Assembly: GCA_002840125.1 (NCBI GenBank)
Contig: PGZF01000001.1
Span: forward strand, 248,001-312,000
Direction of reading: 5' to 3'
DNA length: 64,000 bases
Source of the DNA: Gammaproteobacteria bacterium HGW-Gammaproteobacteria-15
GTDB taxonomy: Bacteria > Pseudomonadota > Gammaproteobacteria > Enterobacterales > Alteromonadaceae
The stretch's first letter is position 1, and each line of letters begins with the position of its first letter. The position numbers and the translations under genes were made by a program. The notes beneath the pieces were generated by a model. The model ran no database searches. It was not told the origin of the DNA and saw only the letters and a program-made list of their open reading frames with translations. Shown one piece after another: positions 30,203-38,848 of this stretch.

Positions 30203-32227
30203 TTATTTTTTTGCCAGCCGGGTTACGGCTTTCAGATCAGCAGTAATGCTGGCAGCTTCTTCCAGAAACGCGTCTATTTTTTCTACCTTTTCCGGTACAT
30301 CATCCAGTGACGTAACTTCAGGTAAGCCAAGACGTTTTAACCGCTCGTTCGTTCTGACTAATTGCTTTGCTTTATTCTCATCACGCTCAGCAACACGGTT
30401 TGCCTCACGCAAAGATACCGTTTTATCGTTCATTTGCTGCTTATAATCAGCAATGTCCTGCATCAGGTACTGAAACTCAACTTCTTTGCTAATGCGGGCC
30501 TGATGTTTTTGCTGCAACGTAGGCACCAACTGAGAAAGATCATTTAGTGTGGTGTAGTTTGCCGCCTTAATGGAATCCCAGGGTAAAGCATACTCCTCTT
30601 TACTCTCGCCCCACTCTGCCGGATCTATGGCTGTAGGGAATTGAATATCAGGGATCACGCCTTTGTGCTGCGTACTGCCACCGTTAATACGGTAGAACTT
30701 GGCAATAGTGTATTGCACGCTGCCCAGCGGGCTTTCAAACATATCGTAAATACGGCCCAGCCCACGGTGTTGCTGCACAGTACCCTTACCAAATGTCTGC
30801 TCACCGACAATTAACGCCCGGCCATAGTCCTGCATAGCTGCAGCAAAAATCTCTGACGCCGACGCGCTGTAACGATCTACCATTACCGTTAGCGGGCCAT
30901 CGTAGTAGCTGACGCCGTCATTGTCCTGCGATACTGAAACTTTGCCGTCACCTTCGCGGATTTGAACCACCGGGCCACGGTCAATAAATAAACCGGTCAG
31001 TAAAGTCGCTTCCTGTAAAGAACCACCACCATTGCCACGTAAATCAACAATGATGCCGTCGACTTTTTCTGTTTTTAACTCCGCCAACAGCTTTGTGACG
31101 TCTGCTGCAAGGTTGTTATAAAACCCCGGGATGCTGATCACGCCGATTTTTTGATCCAGTTCAGACAATACCGGCTTAAACACTTCTGCTTTTGCCGCGC
31201 GGTCTTCCAAACGGATTTTATCACGCACTATCGTAATAACCTGAGCCTGACTGGTGCCAATATCGTTTGCACCAACAACCTGCAGCCGCACAGTGCTACC
31301 TTTAGGGCCCTTGATAAGGTCTACCACATCATCCAGGCGCCAGCCGATAACATCGACAAACTCGGTTTTATCCTGCGCAACACCGATAATTTTATCTTTC
31401 GGCTTTAACTTTTGTGTTAAATCGGCCGGACCACCGGGCACTAGGCTTTGTATTACGGTGTAGTCTTCATCAGCACGCAGCACCGCACCTATGCCTTCGA
31501 GCGACAGGTTCATTTCTTGCTGAAAGCGATCTGCATTTCTGGGTGATAAATAAGAAGTGTGGGCTTCAATGCTGCGGGCAAAAGAATTCATTACCAGCTG
31601 AAATACGTCTTCACTTTCAGTTTGCGCCAGACGCTTTTGCGTGTTGCGGTAGCGCTTAGCCAGGATAGTATTAATTTCCTCAGCCTCTTTGCCTGCCAGT
31701 TTCAGGTTCAGTGCATCAAACTTAACTCTTTGCCGCCAAATTTCATTCAGCTCTGCATCATTAGCTGGCCATGCTGCGTCTTCCCGGTCATAGGAGTACT
31801 GATCTTCAACGGTAAAATCAAAGCCTTTATCAAGCAGTTGCAGAGCATAATCAAAACGCTCTGAGCGCCGCTTCAATGTCAGGTTGAACATTTCGAAGGC
31901 AAAACCCAGATTACCTTTATTGATACCATCATCGAACTGATCGCGGTATTTCTCAAAGCCATCCACGTCAGCTTTAGTTAATACGTTGCGGTAATAGTCG
32001 AGGTTTTTAAGATAGGTATCAAACATTCTGGAAGACAGTGCATCATCCAATTGCACATTAGTGTAATGACCACGGGTGAACAGTGCGGCGATCCGCTTAC
32101 TGGCGGTGGCATGTTGTGCATCCTGCGCCATAGTTGGCAGTACCAGAGGCCCTTTCGCTGCATCAGGAGCGGCATTAAGACCAAAGGCGACAAGAAATGC
32201 TATTGCTAGTGCTGAATGTTTTTTCAT
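30203..32227 (-). CDS. prc: Tail-specific (C-terminal processing) periplasmic protease
   Basis: A 674-residue S41 peptidase (E. coli Prc has 682) that cleaves non-polar C-termini of periplasmic proteins and, in E. coli, acts on FtsI and MepS. A signal peptide (KKHSALAIAFLVAFGLNAA) is followed by an N-terminal helical domain. The PDZ domain is around LSLEGIGAVLRADEDYTVIQ, and the catalytic core has GNGGGSLQEATLLTGLFIDRG. The Ser-Lys dyad is in DRYSASASEIFAAAMQDYG and GEQTFGKGTVQQ. It follows proQ by 17 bases, the same order as in E. coli, and ends at a strong terminator. Confidence 0.96.
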   Translation of the reverse strand: MKKHSALAIAFLVAFGLNAAPDAAKGPLVLPTMAQDAQHATASKRIAALFTRGHYTNVQLDDALSSRMFDTYLKNLDYYRNVLTKADVDGFEKYRDQFDDGINKGNLGFAFEMFNLTLKRRSERFDYALQLLDKGFDFTVEDQYSYDREDAAWPANDAELNEIWRQRVKFDALNLKLAGKEAEEINTILAKRYRNTQKRLAQTESEDVFQLVMNSFARSIEAHTSYLSPRNADRFQQEMNLSLEGIGAVLRADEDYTVIQSLVPGGPADLTQKLKPKDKIIGVAQDKTEFVDVIGWRLDDVVDLIKGPKGSTVRLQVVGANDIGTSQAQVITIVRDKIRLEDRAAKAEVFKPVLSELDQKIGVISIPGFYNNLAADVTKLLAELKTEKVDGIIVDLRGNGGGSLQEATLLTGLFIDRGPVVQIREGDGKVSVSQDNDGVSYYDGPLTVMVDRYSASASEIFAAAMQDYGRALIVGEQTFGKGTVQQHRGLGRIYDMFESPLGSVQYTIAKFYRINGGSTQHKGVIPDIQFPTAIDPAEWGESKEEYALPWDSIKAANYTTLNDLSQLVPTLQQKHQARISKEVEFQYLMQDIADYKQQMNDKTVSLREANRVAERDENKAKQLVRTNERLKRLGLPEVTSLDDVPEKVEKIDAFLEEAASITADLKAVTRLAKK

Positions 32228-32244
32228 AAGCTACTCTGTGTTGT

Positions 32245-32943
32245 TCAGGCCAAAAACAAACTGTCCTGACGTGTTTTCACAACCATACCAGAACCCAGTT
32301 GCACAGTCACATCGTCTTTATGCACTTCCAGTACCGTTGCCGGCATTGGATTTTGTCCAAGTTTAATCAGTACTTTACTACCAACTATAACCTGGCCCGT
32401 TACCACTGGCTGCAATGCAGCTGCTGGCACAGGTGCTTTTTCTGGCTGTGATTGAGAAACAGGCTTCTGATTAACCTTAGCGCTTTTAGAGGGCAGAATT
32501 GCTTTTTTGTTCGGTGTTTTTTTGTAAGCAGGTTTGTCTGTCACGGCTGGCTGCGGATTTTTTGCTTTAGCTTCGGCCAGTTTGGCTTTACGCTTTTCAG
32601 CCGCTTTGGCCTTACTTTCTTCTAATAGTTTACTGGCATGCTCTGCCTGAGACGCATCAATCGGATCACCGGCAACACCATCTAAATCTATCCGGGTTAC
32701 CCCTTCTTTGGTTGCTTCCAAATACCGCCAACTGGAGGTATAAATTCTCAGCGCCTGGCGTAACTGAGTTTTACTCACGGTAGCATCATTTTGTAAACGC
32801 TCGGCCAGATCCTGAAAAATACCAATTTTCAGTGGTTTGGCTTCACCGGTCAGGCTAAAACATGCCGGAAACTGCGTTGCCAGATACGCCAGTACATCTT
32901 TTACTGTTGCCGCTTTTACATTTTGTTCAGTTGGGGTGGTCAT
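32245..32943 (-). CDS. proQ: RNA chaperone ProQ
   Basis: A 232-residue RNA-binding protein, equal in length to E. coli ProQ, which binds small RNAs and mRNA 3' ends and protects or pairs them. The N-terminal FinO domain has FSLTGEAKPLKIGIFQDLAE and LRIYTSSWRYLEATKEG with the RNA-binding face residues. A Lys/Ala/Pro-rich linker follows, then a C-terminal Tudor-like domain ending in VQLGSGMVVKTRQDSLFLA. The start is the ATG at 32943, after the stop of the small acidic gene; a longer frame to 33012 would overlap it. Confidence 0.95.
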   Translation of the reverse strand: MTTPTEQNVKAATVKDVLAYLATQFPACFSLTGEAKPLKIGIFQDLAERLQNDATVSKTQLRQALRIYTSSWRYLEATKEGVTRIDLDGVAGDPIDASQAEHASKLLEESKAKAAEKRKAKLAEAKAKNPQPAVTDKPAYKKTPNKKAILPSKSAKVNQKPVSQSQPEKAPVPAAALQPVVTGQVIVGSKVLIKLGQNPMPATVLEVHKDDVTVQLGSGMVVKTRQDSLFLA

Positions 32944-32950
32944 TAACGCT

Positions 32951-33259
32951 TCACTCTTCTTCATCTGCGGCATCCGCATCCGGCTTGCCTTCTTCCAGCT
33001 GTTGGCGAACATAAGCCAACGCCCAATCTATTAGTTCATCTTCGTCAGCTTCCAGCAGCACAGTGCCACCACGCAGTTCATCCCAGATAGCGGGTAATAG
33101 CTGCTCAACCTGAACACTACTGATATCTTCCGGCAAATGTTGCCATACAGCGTGATAAACGGCGTTTATCTTGTCAGTTACCAGTTCTTCTTCACCTTCC
33201 CAATCACCGATATCTGCCAGATCAAACAAATAATCGTGAATAGAAATTGTATCTTTCAT
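32951..33259 (-). CDS. Small acidic protein of unknown function between msrC and proQ
   Basis: I do not recognise this 102-residue protein. It is strongly acidic, with SIHDYLFDLADIGDWEGEEE at the N-terminus, TVLLEADEDELIDWALAYVR in the middle and a C-terminal DADAADEEE tail. It has no signal peptide or membrane segment and few basic residues. Its ATG overlaps the msrC stop (ATGA), and its stop is seven bases before proQ, so it is likely co-translated with both. A role linked to ProQ (for example an acidic partner of the basic linker) is only a speculation from position and charge. Confidence 0.8.
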   Translation of the reverse strand: MKDTISIHDYLFDLADIGDWEGEEELVTDKINAVYHAVWQHLPEDISSVQVEQLLPAIWDELRGGTVLLEADEDELIDWALAYVRQQLEEGKPDADAADEEE

Positions 33260-33729
33260 AGTGTTACTGCCAGATGCTGTTCAAATAATTTAATCAATTG
33301 CTCAAGGCCGGCCTGATCATCTAAATCGAACCGCGCCAGAAGCGGGCTATCGATATCCAGCACGGCAATAATTTCACCCTTGTGGCGCAGTGGTAATACA
33401 ATCTCAGAATTACTGGCTGCATCACAGGCAATATGGCCGGGAAATTCGTGCACATCCTTCACCAGTTGCACTTGCCCTGTAGCAACAGCAGTGCCACAAA
33501 CGCCCTTTCCTACGGCAATACGGACACAGGCGACCTGGCCCTGAAACGGCCCTAACACCAGCTCACCTGCGCGCATAATATAAAAGCCTGCCCAGTTTAA
33601 ATCCGGTAGCTGATTAAATAATAACGCACTGAGGTTAGCCATATTGGCTATCAGATCGGTTTCACCGTCGATCAACGCCAGCGCTTGCTGGTTTAGCAAA
33701 CGGTATAACGCGGTTTTATCGGTAGACAT
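33256..33729 (-). CDS. msrC: Free methionine-(R)-sulfoxide reductase (GAF domain)
   Basis: A 157-residue cytoplasmic GAF-domain enzyme (YebR) that reduces free methionine-(R)-sulfoxide. The three cysteines of the family are present at positions 68, 78 and 102 in QVACVRIAVGKGVCGTA and HIACDAASNSEIVLPL, with the same spacing as Cys84, Cys94 and Cys118 of E. coli fRMsr. The order msrC-proQ-prc is that of E. coli (yebR-proQ-prc) with one extra small gene inserted. Confidence 0.93.
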   Translation of the reverse strand: MSTDKTALYRLLNQQALALIDGETDLIANMANLSALLFNQLPDLNWAGFYIMRAGELVLGPFQGQVACVRIAVGKGVCGTAVATGQVQLVKDVHEFPGHIACDAASNSEIVLPLRHKGEIIAVLDIDSPLLARFDLDDQAGLEQLIKLFEQHLAVTL

Positions 33730-33880
33730 GAAATATAGGTTTCTGACTAATGCTCAAAACCCGTACATTACTCGTTTTACCTGAGAATTTAAACCACTTC
33801 AGGGCAAAGATTTCCACGCCTGGGCTGTTTTAGTTGTGAACTGAGCCTGTTTGACTGAGATTTATACAATTAACCGGCTA

Positions 33881-35716
33881 TCAGCTGACTATTTTATGTG
33901 GGTTTGACGGGTAGTAACATACCGGTTGCTGCGCCTGATGACTGAAAAAACGGGTATCTTTATAGGGTAACTTCATAAAGCCGCCAACCCCTTCTCCACT
34001 AATTAATGCCACTTTGGTCAGAATACTTTGTAATAAGCGGTTAAATTCAACCTCTGCTGCCGGGTCCAGTAAACGGTAATAGCTATGGATCTTCATATAC
34101 AAGGCGGTAACTTCAAAAATAATACAGCCGGTATGGCGGATTAAATTAAGCCGGGCAATGTCGTCCATAATGGCATCGGGTAACACTAACTGCTCGTCAG
34201 GATCTCTGCCATCCTCAAAATAGGAGTGTTGCTTACTGGCATCTTCAGTACTTAATACAGGCGCCAGTTGGTATGGAATATGTGCGTCGCCAGCAGCAAT
34301 AAAAGGCTCAGCAATACTGCTGCGGCTGATATGAATGGTATTACGGGCATTAAACAGACAGGCTTTAAAAATACCGACTTTGGCAATAGCGCGCGCTAAA
34401 GTCACGACATTATTTACTGACAAAGCAAAAGATTCTGCCAGGCTGGTGTCGTATAAATTCAGGCTGGAATCAATATAAATACCACTGGCCTGCCAGTGAA
34501 TAGCCAGCCCACCAACAACGGGAAAACGCGCCAGCCGACTTACTGCTGCAACAAAGGCTTTTTCTGTTTCCCCCATACCTGCCAGATAATTCTTGTAGTA
34601 GCGCTCTAATTGCACATCATCAACATAAGCGATGCCTTCTTCTTCACTGTGCTCACGTAAAAAAGACTTACGTGACGAATAAACAACGGTATCCAGCTCC
34701 CGTACCTGCGGGCTTACCCAAACCGGTAGCTGGGCAATATCTTCAAACAATGGCAGTTCTGGTAATACCAAATGTTTTAACCGGGGCATATGTTGCAAAA
34801 AATAATCACCGGCCTGAGCACGTAACTGAGCATCATCAGACAACATACTGTCAAGCATGGTAGCAAACTCGACCGGCAAGCCGAGGCTGCGCGCAGGTAT
34901 CGCTTTGCTACCGAAACGGCAAGACTGGCCGGACGCCAGTGCATACAAAGTGCCGGCGACACCCTGCTCGTCAAATCTGGGGCTGGACAAGGCGCCAGTG
35001 CGTTGCTCGGGGCCAATAAAATACACATCACCCATACGGGCATTAGAGGTTTGTAAATCTGCCGACATCAGTTGCATTACATTATTGGATAAATACTGGC
35101 CATTGGCATCTAACTGGGCAAACACCGACGAGCCCCAATCAATTAAACTGACCATGCCGCTTTGCTCATCAAACACCAGGTTAGAAGGTTTAACGTCGCC
35201 ATGTACTATTGGTTGTAGTTCGCCATCTTTGCTATGGCTGCGCAGCGCCAGCAGTACATCGGCCAACTGGCAGGCAATATCAATTAACAGCCGGGCGCTT
35301 AAACGGCCATGCTGTAAACTGTAATGTTCTAAATCAATGCCTTTGCCGCGCTGCATCATCAAAATGCCTTGCTTTTTCACTACCTGATAGGTGATATAGC
35401 GCGGTACATTAGGGTGTTGTACCTGCGATAACATATAAGCTTCATCAGCCAGCCGCTCCTGAATATGCTGCGGCAAATTAATGCGGGAAAACTTAAATAC
35501 GCAGGCCTGACTGCTGGCATCTAAGCCAGCAAAAGCAAAACCATAGGCACCTTTTCCAATTAACTCAATGTCGCTGTAGCCCAGCTTTTCCAGCTCAGAA
35601 ATACACAACGCCACCCAATCTTTGAGCTTTTTAGCATCATTGGTGTTAAGCAGATAAATAGACTGCTCTTCCGGGATATAAAAGTTTCGCAGCTGGTTTT
35701 TATCTTGCATCTTCAC
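33881..35716 (-). CDS. Protein kinase-like protein linked to a Ycf46-type AAA+ ATPase
   Basis: A 611-residue protein with a eukaryotic-type Ser/Thr kinase domain in residues about 50-310 and a C-terminal half I do not recognise. Kinase marks are the glycine loop GKGAYGFAFAG (54-64), the ATP-binding Lys75 in CVFKFSR, the catalytic loop VHGDVKPSNL (171-180) with Asp174 and Asn179, and DWG (193-195) replacing DFG. All key residues are present, so activity is plausible. The C-terminal part contains no membrane helix or PASTA repeat. The frame opens with a GTG at 35716 that shares one base with the upstream TAG; an ATG at 35710 is an alternative, and the ribosome binding site does not decide. Coupling to the AAA+ gene suggests one functional unit. 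Confidence 0.85.
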   Translation of the reverse strand: MKMQDKNQLRNFYIPEEQSIYLLNTNDAKKLKDWVALCISELEKLGYSDIELIGKGAYGFAFAGLDASSQACVFKFSRINLPQHIQERLADEAYMLSQVQHPNVPRYITYQVVKKQGILMMQRGKGIDLEHYSLQHGRLSARLLIDIACQLADVLLALRSHSKDGELQPIVHGDVKPSNLVFDEQSGMVSLIDWGSSVFAQLDANGQYLSNNVMQLMSADLQTSNARMGDVYFIGPEQRTGALSSPRFDEQGVAGTLYALASGQSCRFGSKAIPARSLGLPVEFATMLDSMLSDDAQLRAQAGDYFLQHMPRLKHLVLPELPLFEDIAQLPVWVSPQVRELDTVVYSSRKSFLREHSEEEGIAYVDDVQLERYYKNYLAGMGETEKAFVAAVSRLARFPVVGGLAIHWQASGIYIDSSLNLYDTSLAESFALSVNNVVTLARAIAKVGIFKACLFNARNTIHISRSSIAEPFIAAGDAHIPYQLAPVLSTEDASKQHSYFEDGRDPDEQLVLPDAIMDDIARLNLIRHTGCIIFEVTALYMKIHSYYRLLDPAAEVEFNRLLQSILTKVALISGEGVGGFMKLPYKDTRFFSHQAQQPVCYYPSNPHKIVS

Positions 35717-37176
35717 TAGGCCTTAACACAGCGCTCAAGCGCCCACTGGCGCAGCGCATTCACCGGCTCGGCCATGACCACAGATAGTGGCTGGGTAGCC
35801 GATAGCTCTGCTACTAAATGCGCTAAGCTAAATTCAGCGTTACCTGCGCGGGCGCGGAAACCGGCACCGACCACTGCCTGCTCTAACTCTGCACCGGAGA
35901 AGCCGCGACATAACGCCAGCGCCGACTGCAGCGCTTCGTCAGTTAAGCTAAGCTGGCGTTTAGCTAAGTGCAATTTAAGCAGATGTAAACATTCATCTTC
36001 AGTGGGCAAATCAACAAAGAAAATTTCATCAAAGCGGCCTTTACGCAGCAGCTCCGGCGCCAGCTCGTGAATGTTGTTGGCGGTAGCCACCAGAAAAACC
36101 TGCGATTTACGCTCAGATAACCAGGTCAGGAAACTGCCCAGTAGACGCCGGGTCACGCCGTTATCGCTGTCACCACCGGACAAGCCTTTTTCAATTTCAT
36201 CGATCCATAGCACACAGGGCGACATTGCATCAGCCAGCGCTAACGCCTGAGCGAGATTTTTTTCGGTTTCACCAATATATTTGTTATATAACGCCGCCAT
36301 ATCCAGCCGCAGCAGCGGCAAGCCCCAGCTACCGGCAATGGCTTTGGCAGCCAGACTTTTGCCAGTACCCTGCACCCCGGTTAACAACAGGCCTTTGGGG
36401 GTGTCGGCCAGTTGCTGAATAAATGCCTGTTGGCGCTGCGCTATCCAATGTTTGAGATTAGCCAGGCCAATAACGTTACTGAAGCTTACACTGTCAAATA
36501 CCTGTGACAACACACCGTCAGTTTGCAACAAGCTGAACTTGGCGCGGTTAATACGCGGAATATCCGCTGCGGTAACAGCACCATCATCGGCAATAGCTTT
36601 GTAAGCTAAGCGTTTTACCTCTTCAAAGGTTAAGCCACGCAGATTTTGCACCAACAGCGCTACGTTTTCTGACGTTAGTTCGGCCAGCGTGCCATGTTTA
36701 ACCGCATAGCTATCGACCATTTCATGCACCAGCTGGCGAATTTGCTGATCCGATGGCAAGCTTAACTCAAAGCGATAACACAAACGCGCCAACTCAGACG
36801 GCACCTCTATTGCATGGCTAAGCAGCATAATAGTGTGGCCAAGTTGCTCATGCGCCTGGGCAATTTCTTTGATATAGCGAACATGTTTAGGTTCGGCCAA
36901 AAACGGGTGAAAATCGCACAACACAAAAATACCGGGGTTACGGGTGGCTTTAATTTGTGCCAGCAGGTTTGTGGGTTCAGCATTAAACGCCTGAGCACTG
37001 TGCTCACTATCCAACCGCTGCAGGCCTTCGGTAATGGTCCATTTAAACACCGGCCGCATTAAATTCAGCGCCAACCGTTTTATCAGCAACAGCGCGCGTG
37101 GCTCTTCGTAACTTTCAATTACAATCAGCGGGCTGTGTGCCTGCACCAGTACCCGTAGATCATCAAATTCGTGCAT
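35716..37176 (-). CDS. Ycf46-like AAA+ ATPase
   Basis: A 486-residue AAA+ ATPase resembling Ycf46 of cyanobacteria and plastids. The N-terminal domain DLRVLVQAHSPLIVIESYEE is the mark of that group. The ATPase core has Walker A GVQGTGKSLAAKA, Walker B CVLWIDEIEKGLSG and a downstream VATANNIHELAPELLRKGRF with sensor and Arg-finger residues. The start is set at the ATG at 37176 (AGGGA seven bases before); a longer frame to 37215 would add thirteen residues without family support and extend to the terminator next door. Ycf46 proteins are poorly characterised; roles in photosynthesis regulation and CO2 response have been suggested in cyanobacteria. Here it overlaps a kinase-like gene, which may be its partner or target (inference). 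Confidence 0.87.
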   Translation of the reverse strand: MHEFDDLRVLVQAHSPLIVIESYEEPRALLLIKRLALNLMRPVFKWTITEGLQRLDSEHSAQAFNAEPTNLLAQIKATRNPGIFVLCDFHPFLAEPKHVRYIKEIAQAHEQLGHTIMLLSHAIEVPSELARLCYRFELSLPSDQQIRQLVHEMVDSYAVKHGTLAELTSENVALLVQNLRGLTFEEVKRLAYKAIADDGAVTAADIPRINRAKFSLLQTDGVLSQVFDSVSFSNVIGLANLKHWIAQRQQAFIQQLADTPKGLLLTGVQGTGKSLAAKAIAGSWGLPLLRLDMAALYNKYIGETEKNLAQALALADAMSPCVLWIDEIEKGLSGGDSDNGVTRRLLGSFLTWLSERKSQVFLVATANNIHELAPELLRKGRFDEIFFVDLPTEDECLHLLKLHLAKRQLSLTDEALQSALALCRGFSGAELEQAVVGAGFRARAGNAEFSLAHLVAELSATQPLSVVMAEPVNALRQWALERCVKA

Positions 37177-37201
37177 AGCAGTCCCTGAGCCCAAAATACT
37201 A

Positions 37202-37232
37202 TAAAAAAAACCCACTACAAGGAGTGGGTTTT
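37202..37232 (-). terminator. Terminator after the branched-chain dehydrogenase operon
   Basis: AAAACCCACT and AGTGGGTTTT form a perfect 10-base-pair stem with a 6-base loop. A run of eight T follows on the minus strand. It lies 40 bases after the E2 stop and directly before the Ycf46-like gene. Confidence 0.92.
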
Positions 37233-37271
37233 AGCAGAAAGCCCGGTTAAAACCAAGCAGGATTTAACCAA

Positions 37272-38837
37272 CTAGCGCATCGCTACCAGCATAGCTGATG
37301 GCTGCTCCAGATATTGTTTCCACAGGTTGGTAAAGCGCGCTATGGTGCCGCCATCTATTACGCGGTGATCGCCTGACCAGCTGATTTGCATCAGTTGGCG
37401 TGCTTCCACTTCGCCTTTGGCATTAAAGCGTGGCAAGGTTTGCACTTTACCCAGCGCCACTATCGCCAGCTCCGGCTTATTGATAATGGGCGTAGCAACA
37501 GTGCCGCCAATAGCACCGATATTAGAGATACTAATAGTACCGCCTTTTAAATCAGCCGGGCTGACACGACCTTCACGGGCCTGCTCTGTTAAGCGGGTTA
37601 AATCGTTCGCAATATCAATAATAGACTTACGCTGACAGCCTTTGATATTGGGTACCAGTAAGCCAATTTTAGAATCAACTGCTATGCCGATATTATGATC
37701 GTCAAAGTAGGTCAGCTCAGTGCAGTCCTGATTTACTTTGGCATTCATAATCGGGAACTGATTAATCGCCAGCGATAAGGCCTTAATAAAAAACGGCATC
37801 ATGGTCAGCTTGACGCCCTGTTTGGCGTATTGATCTTTTAAGCCGGCGCGCAGTGCTATCAGTTCAGTTAAATCAATCTCTTCACAGTAGGTAAAATGCG
37901 GAATGGTTGAAACCGACTCCACCATCTGCCGCGCCATCGCCGCTTTGATGCCTTTAATCGGCTCGGTGCGGCTACCACCACTGGTTGTTGCTGCAACTAC
38001 TGCATGTGTTGCCAGATTGGCTGACGCATTCTGCGTTGGCGCACTCTGAACTTTACCATCGGCAAAAGCACGGACATCGTCTTTATACACGCGGCCTTTA
38101 TCACCGCTGCCGGGCACCTTGCTGATATCAATACTCAGCTCGCGGGCTAAACGACGTACCGCCGGGCTGGCCAGAGCTTTACCATTGCTGCTGGCATTAG
38201 CGCTAACGGCGTCATTTTTTTGCTGTAGTGCACAGGCAGCTTTAGCCGGTGCTGCAGTTGCCGTTGCAGTAACAGCAGACGCTTGCGGCTCTGATGCCAG
38301 GCCGGCATGTTGCATAGCAAACAGCGGCGCATGCACTTTAGCAATCTCGCCCTTGGCGTAATACAGCTTTGTGACTTTACCTGAGTACTTGGCCGGAATT
38401 TGCACCAGCGCTTTGTCAGTCATCACATCGCATACCGGCTGATCTTCGGCGATATCATCGCCTTCTTTAACTAACCAGTCGACAATTTCACACTCAACGA
38501 TACCTTCGCCAATATCAGGCAGAATAAAATCTTCGCTGCCGGTAGCCGTAGTAACCGCTGCAGCAGGTGCAGGTGAAGCGTCGCTGCTGTTTGCTGTGCC
38601 TTCAATCTGCATTTCAAACAACGGCGCATGCACTTTAGCAATCTCGCCCTTGGCGTAATACAGTTTGCTTACTACACCGTTATGCACCGCCGGAATTTGC
38701 ACCAGCGCTTTGTCGGTCATCACATCACATACCGGTTGATCTTCGCTGATGGTGTCCCCCTCAGCGACCAGCCAGTCAACAATTTCACACTCAACTATAC
38801 CTTCACCGATATCCGGCAGAATAAAATCTTTTTTCAT
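37272..38837 (-). CDS. Dihydrolipoamide acyltransferase (E2) of branched-chain 2-oxoacid dehydrogenase
   Basis: A 521-residue E2 core protein that transfers the acyl group from lipoate to CoA. Two lipoyl domains are present (residues about 4-77 and 103-176), each with the lipoylated Lys in MTDKALVQIP (Lys43 and Lys142). An Ala-rich linker, an E1/E3-binding domain (LASPAVRRLARELSIDISKV, about 222-260) and the catalytic domain with DHRVIDGGTIARF near the end follow. The motif MTDKA, rather than ETDKA, is typical of the branched-chain type. The two lipoyl domains are nearly identical, pointing to recent duplication or conversion. GGAGG stands before the ATG at 38837. E1beta lies 11 bases upstream. 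No E3 gene is in the window, so a shared Lpd is expected elsewhere. Confidence 0.93.
   Translation of the reverse strand: MKKDFILPDIGEGIVECEIVDWLVAEGDTISEDQPVCDVMTDKALVQIPAVHNGVVSKLYYAKGEIAKVHAPLFEMQIEGTANSSDASPAPAAAVTTATGSEDFILPDIGEGIVECEIVDWLVKEGDDIAEDQPVCDVMTDKALVQIPAKYSGKVTKLYYAKGEIAKVHAPLFAMQHAGLASEPQASAVTATATAAPAKAACALQQKNDAVSANASSNGKALASPAVRRLARELSIDISKVPGSGDKGRVYKDDVRAFADGKVQSAPTQNASANLATHAVVAATTSGGSRTEPIKGIKAAMARQMVESVSTIPHFTYCEEIDLTELIALRAGLKDQYAKQGVKLTMMPFFIKALSLAINQFPIMNAKVNQDCTELTYFDDHNIGIAVDSKIGLLVPNIKGCQRKSIIDIANDLTRLTEQAREGRVSPADLKGGTISISNIGAIGGTVATPIINKPELAIVALGKVQTLPRFNAKGEVEARQLMQISWSGDHRVIDGGTIARFTNLWKQYLEQPSAMLVAMR
38310..38828 (-). repeat. Internal duplication of the lipoyl domain in E2
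   Basis: Two 222-base units, 38607-38828 and 38310-38531, encode 74 residues each and differ at only about eleven positions in protein. DNA is also close, as in the shared stretch around GACCAGCCGGTATG. A direct repeat this similar suggests gene conversion or recent duplication rather than the old split typical of two-lipoyl E2s. Confidence 0.8.
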
Positions 38838-38848
38838 TGCTGCCTCCG

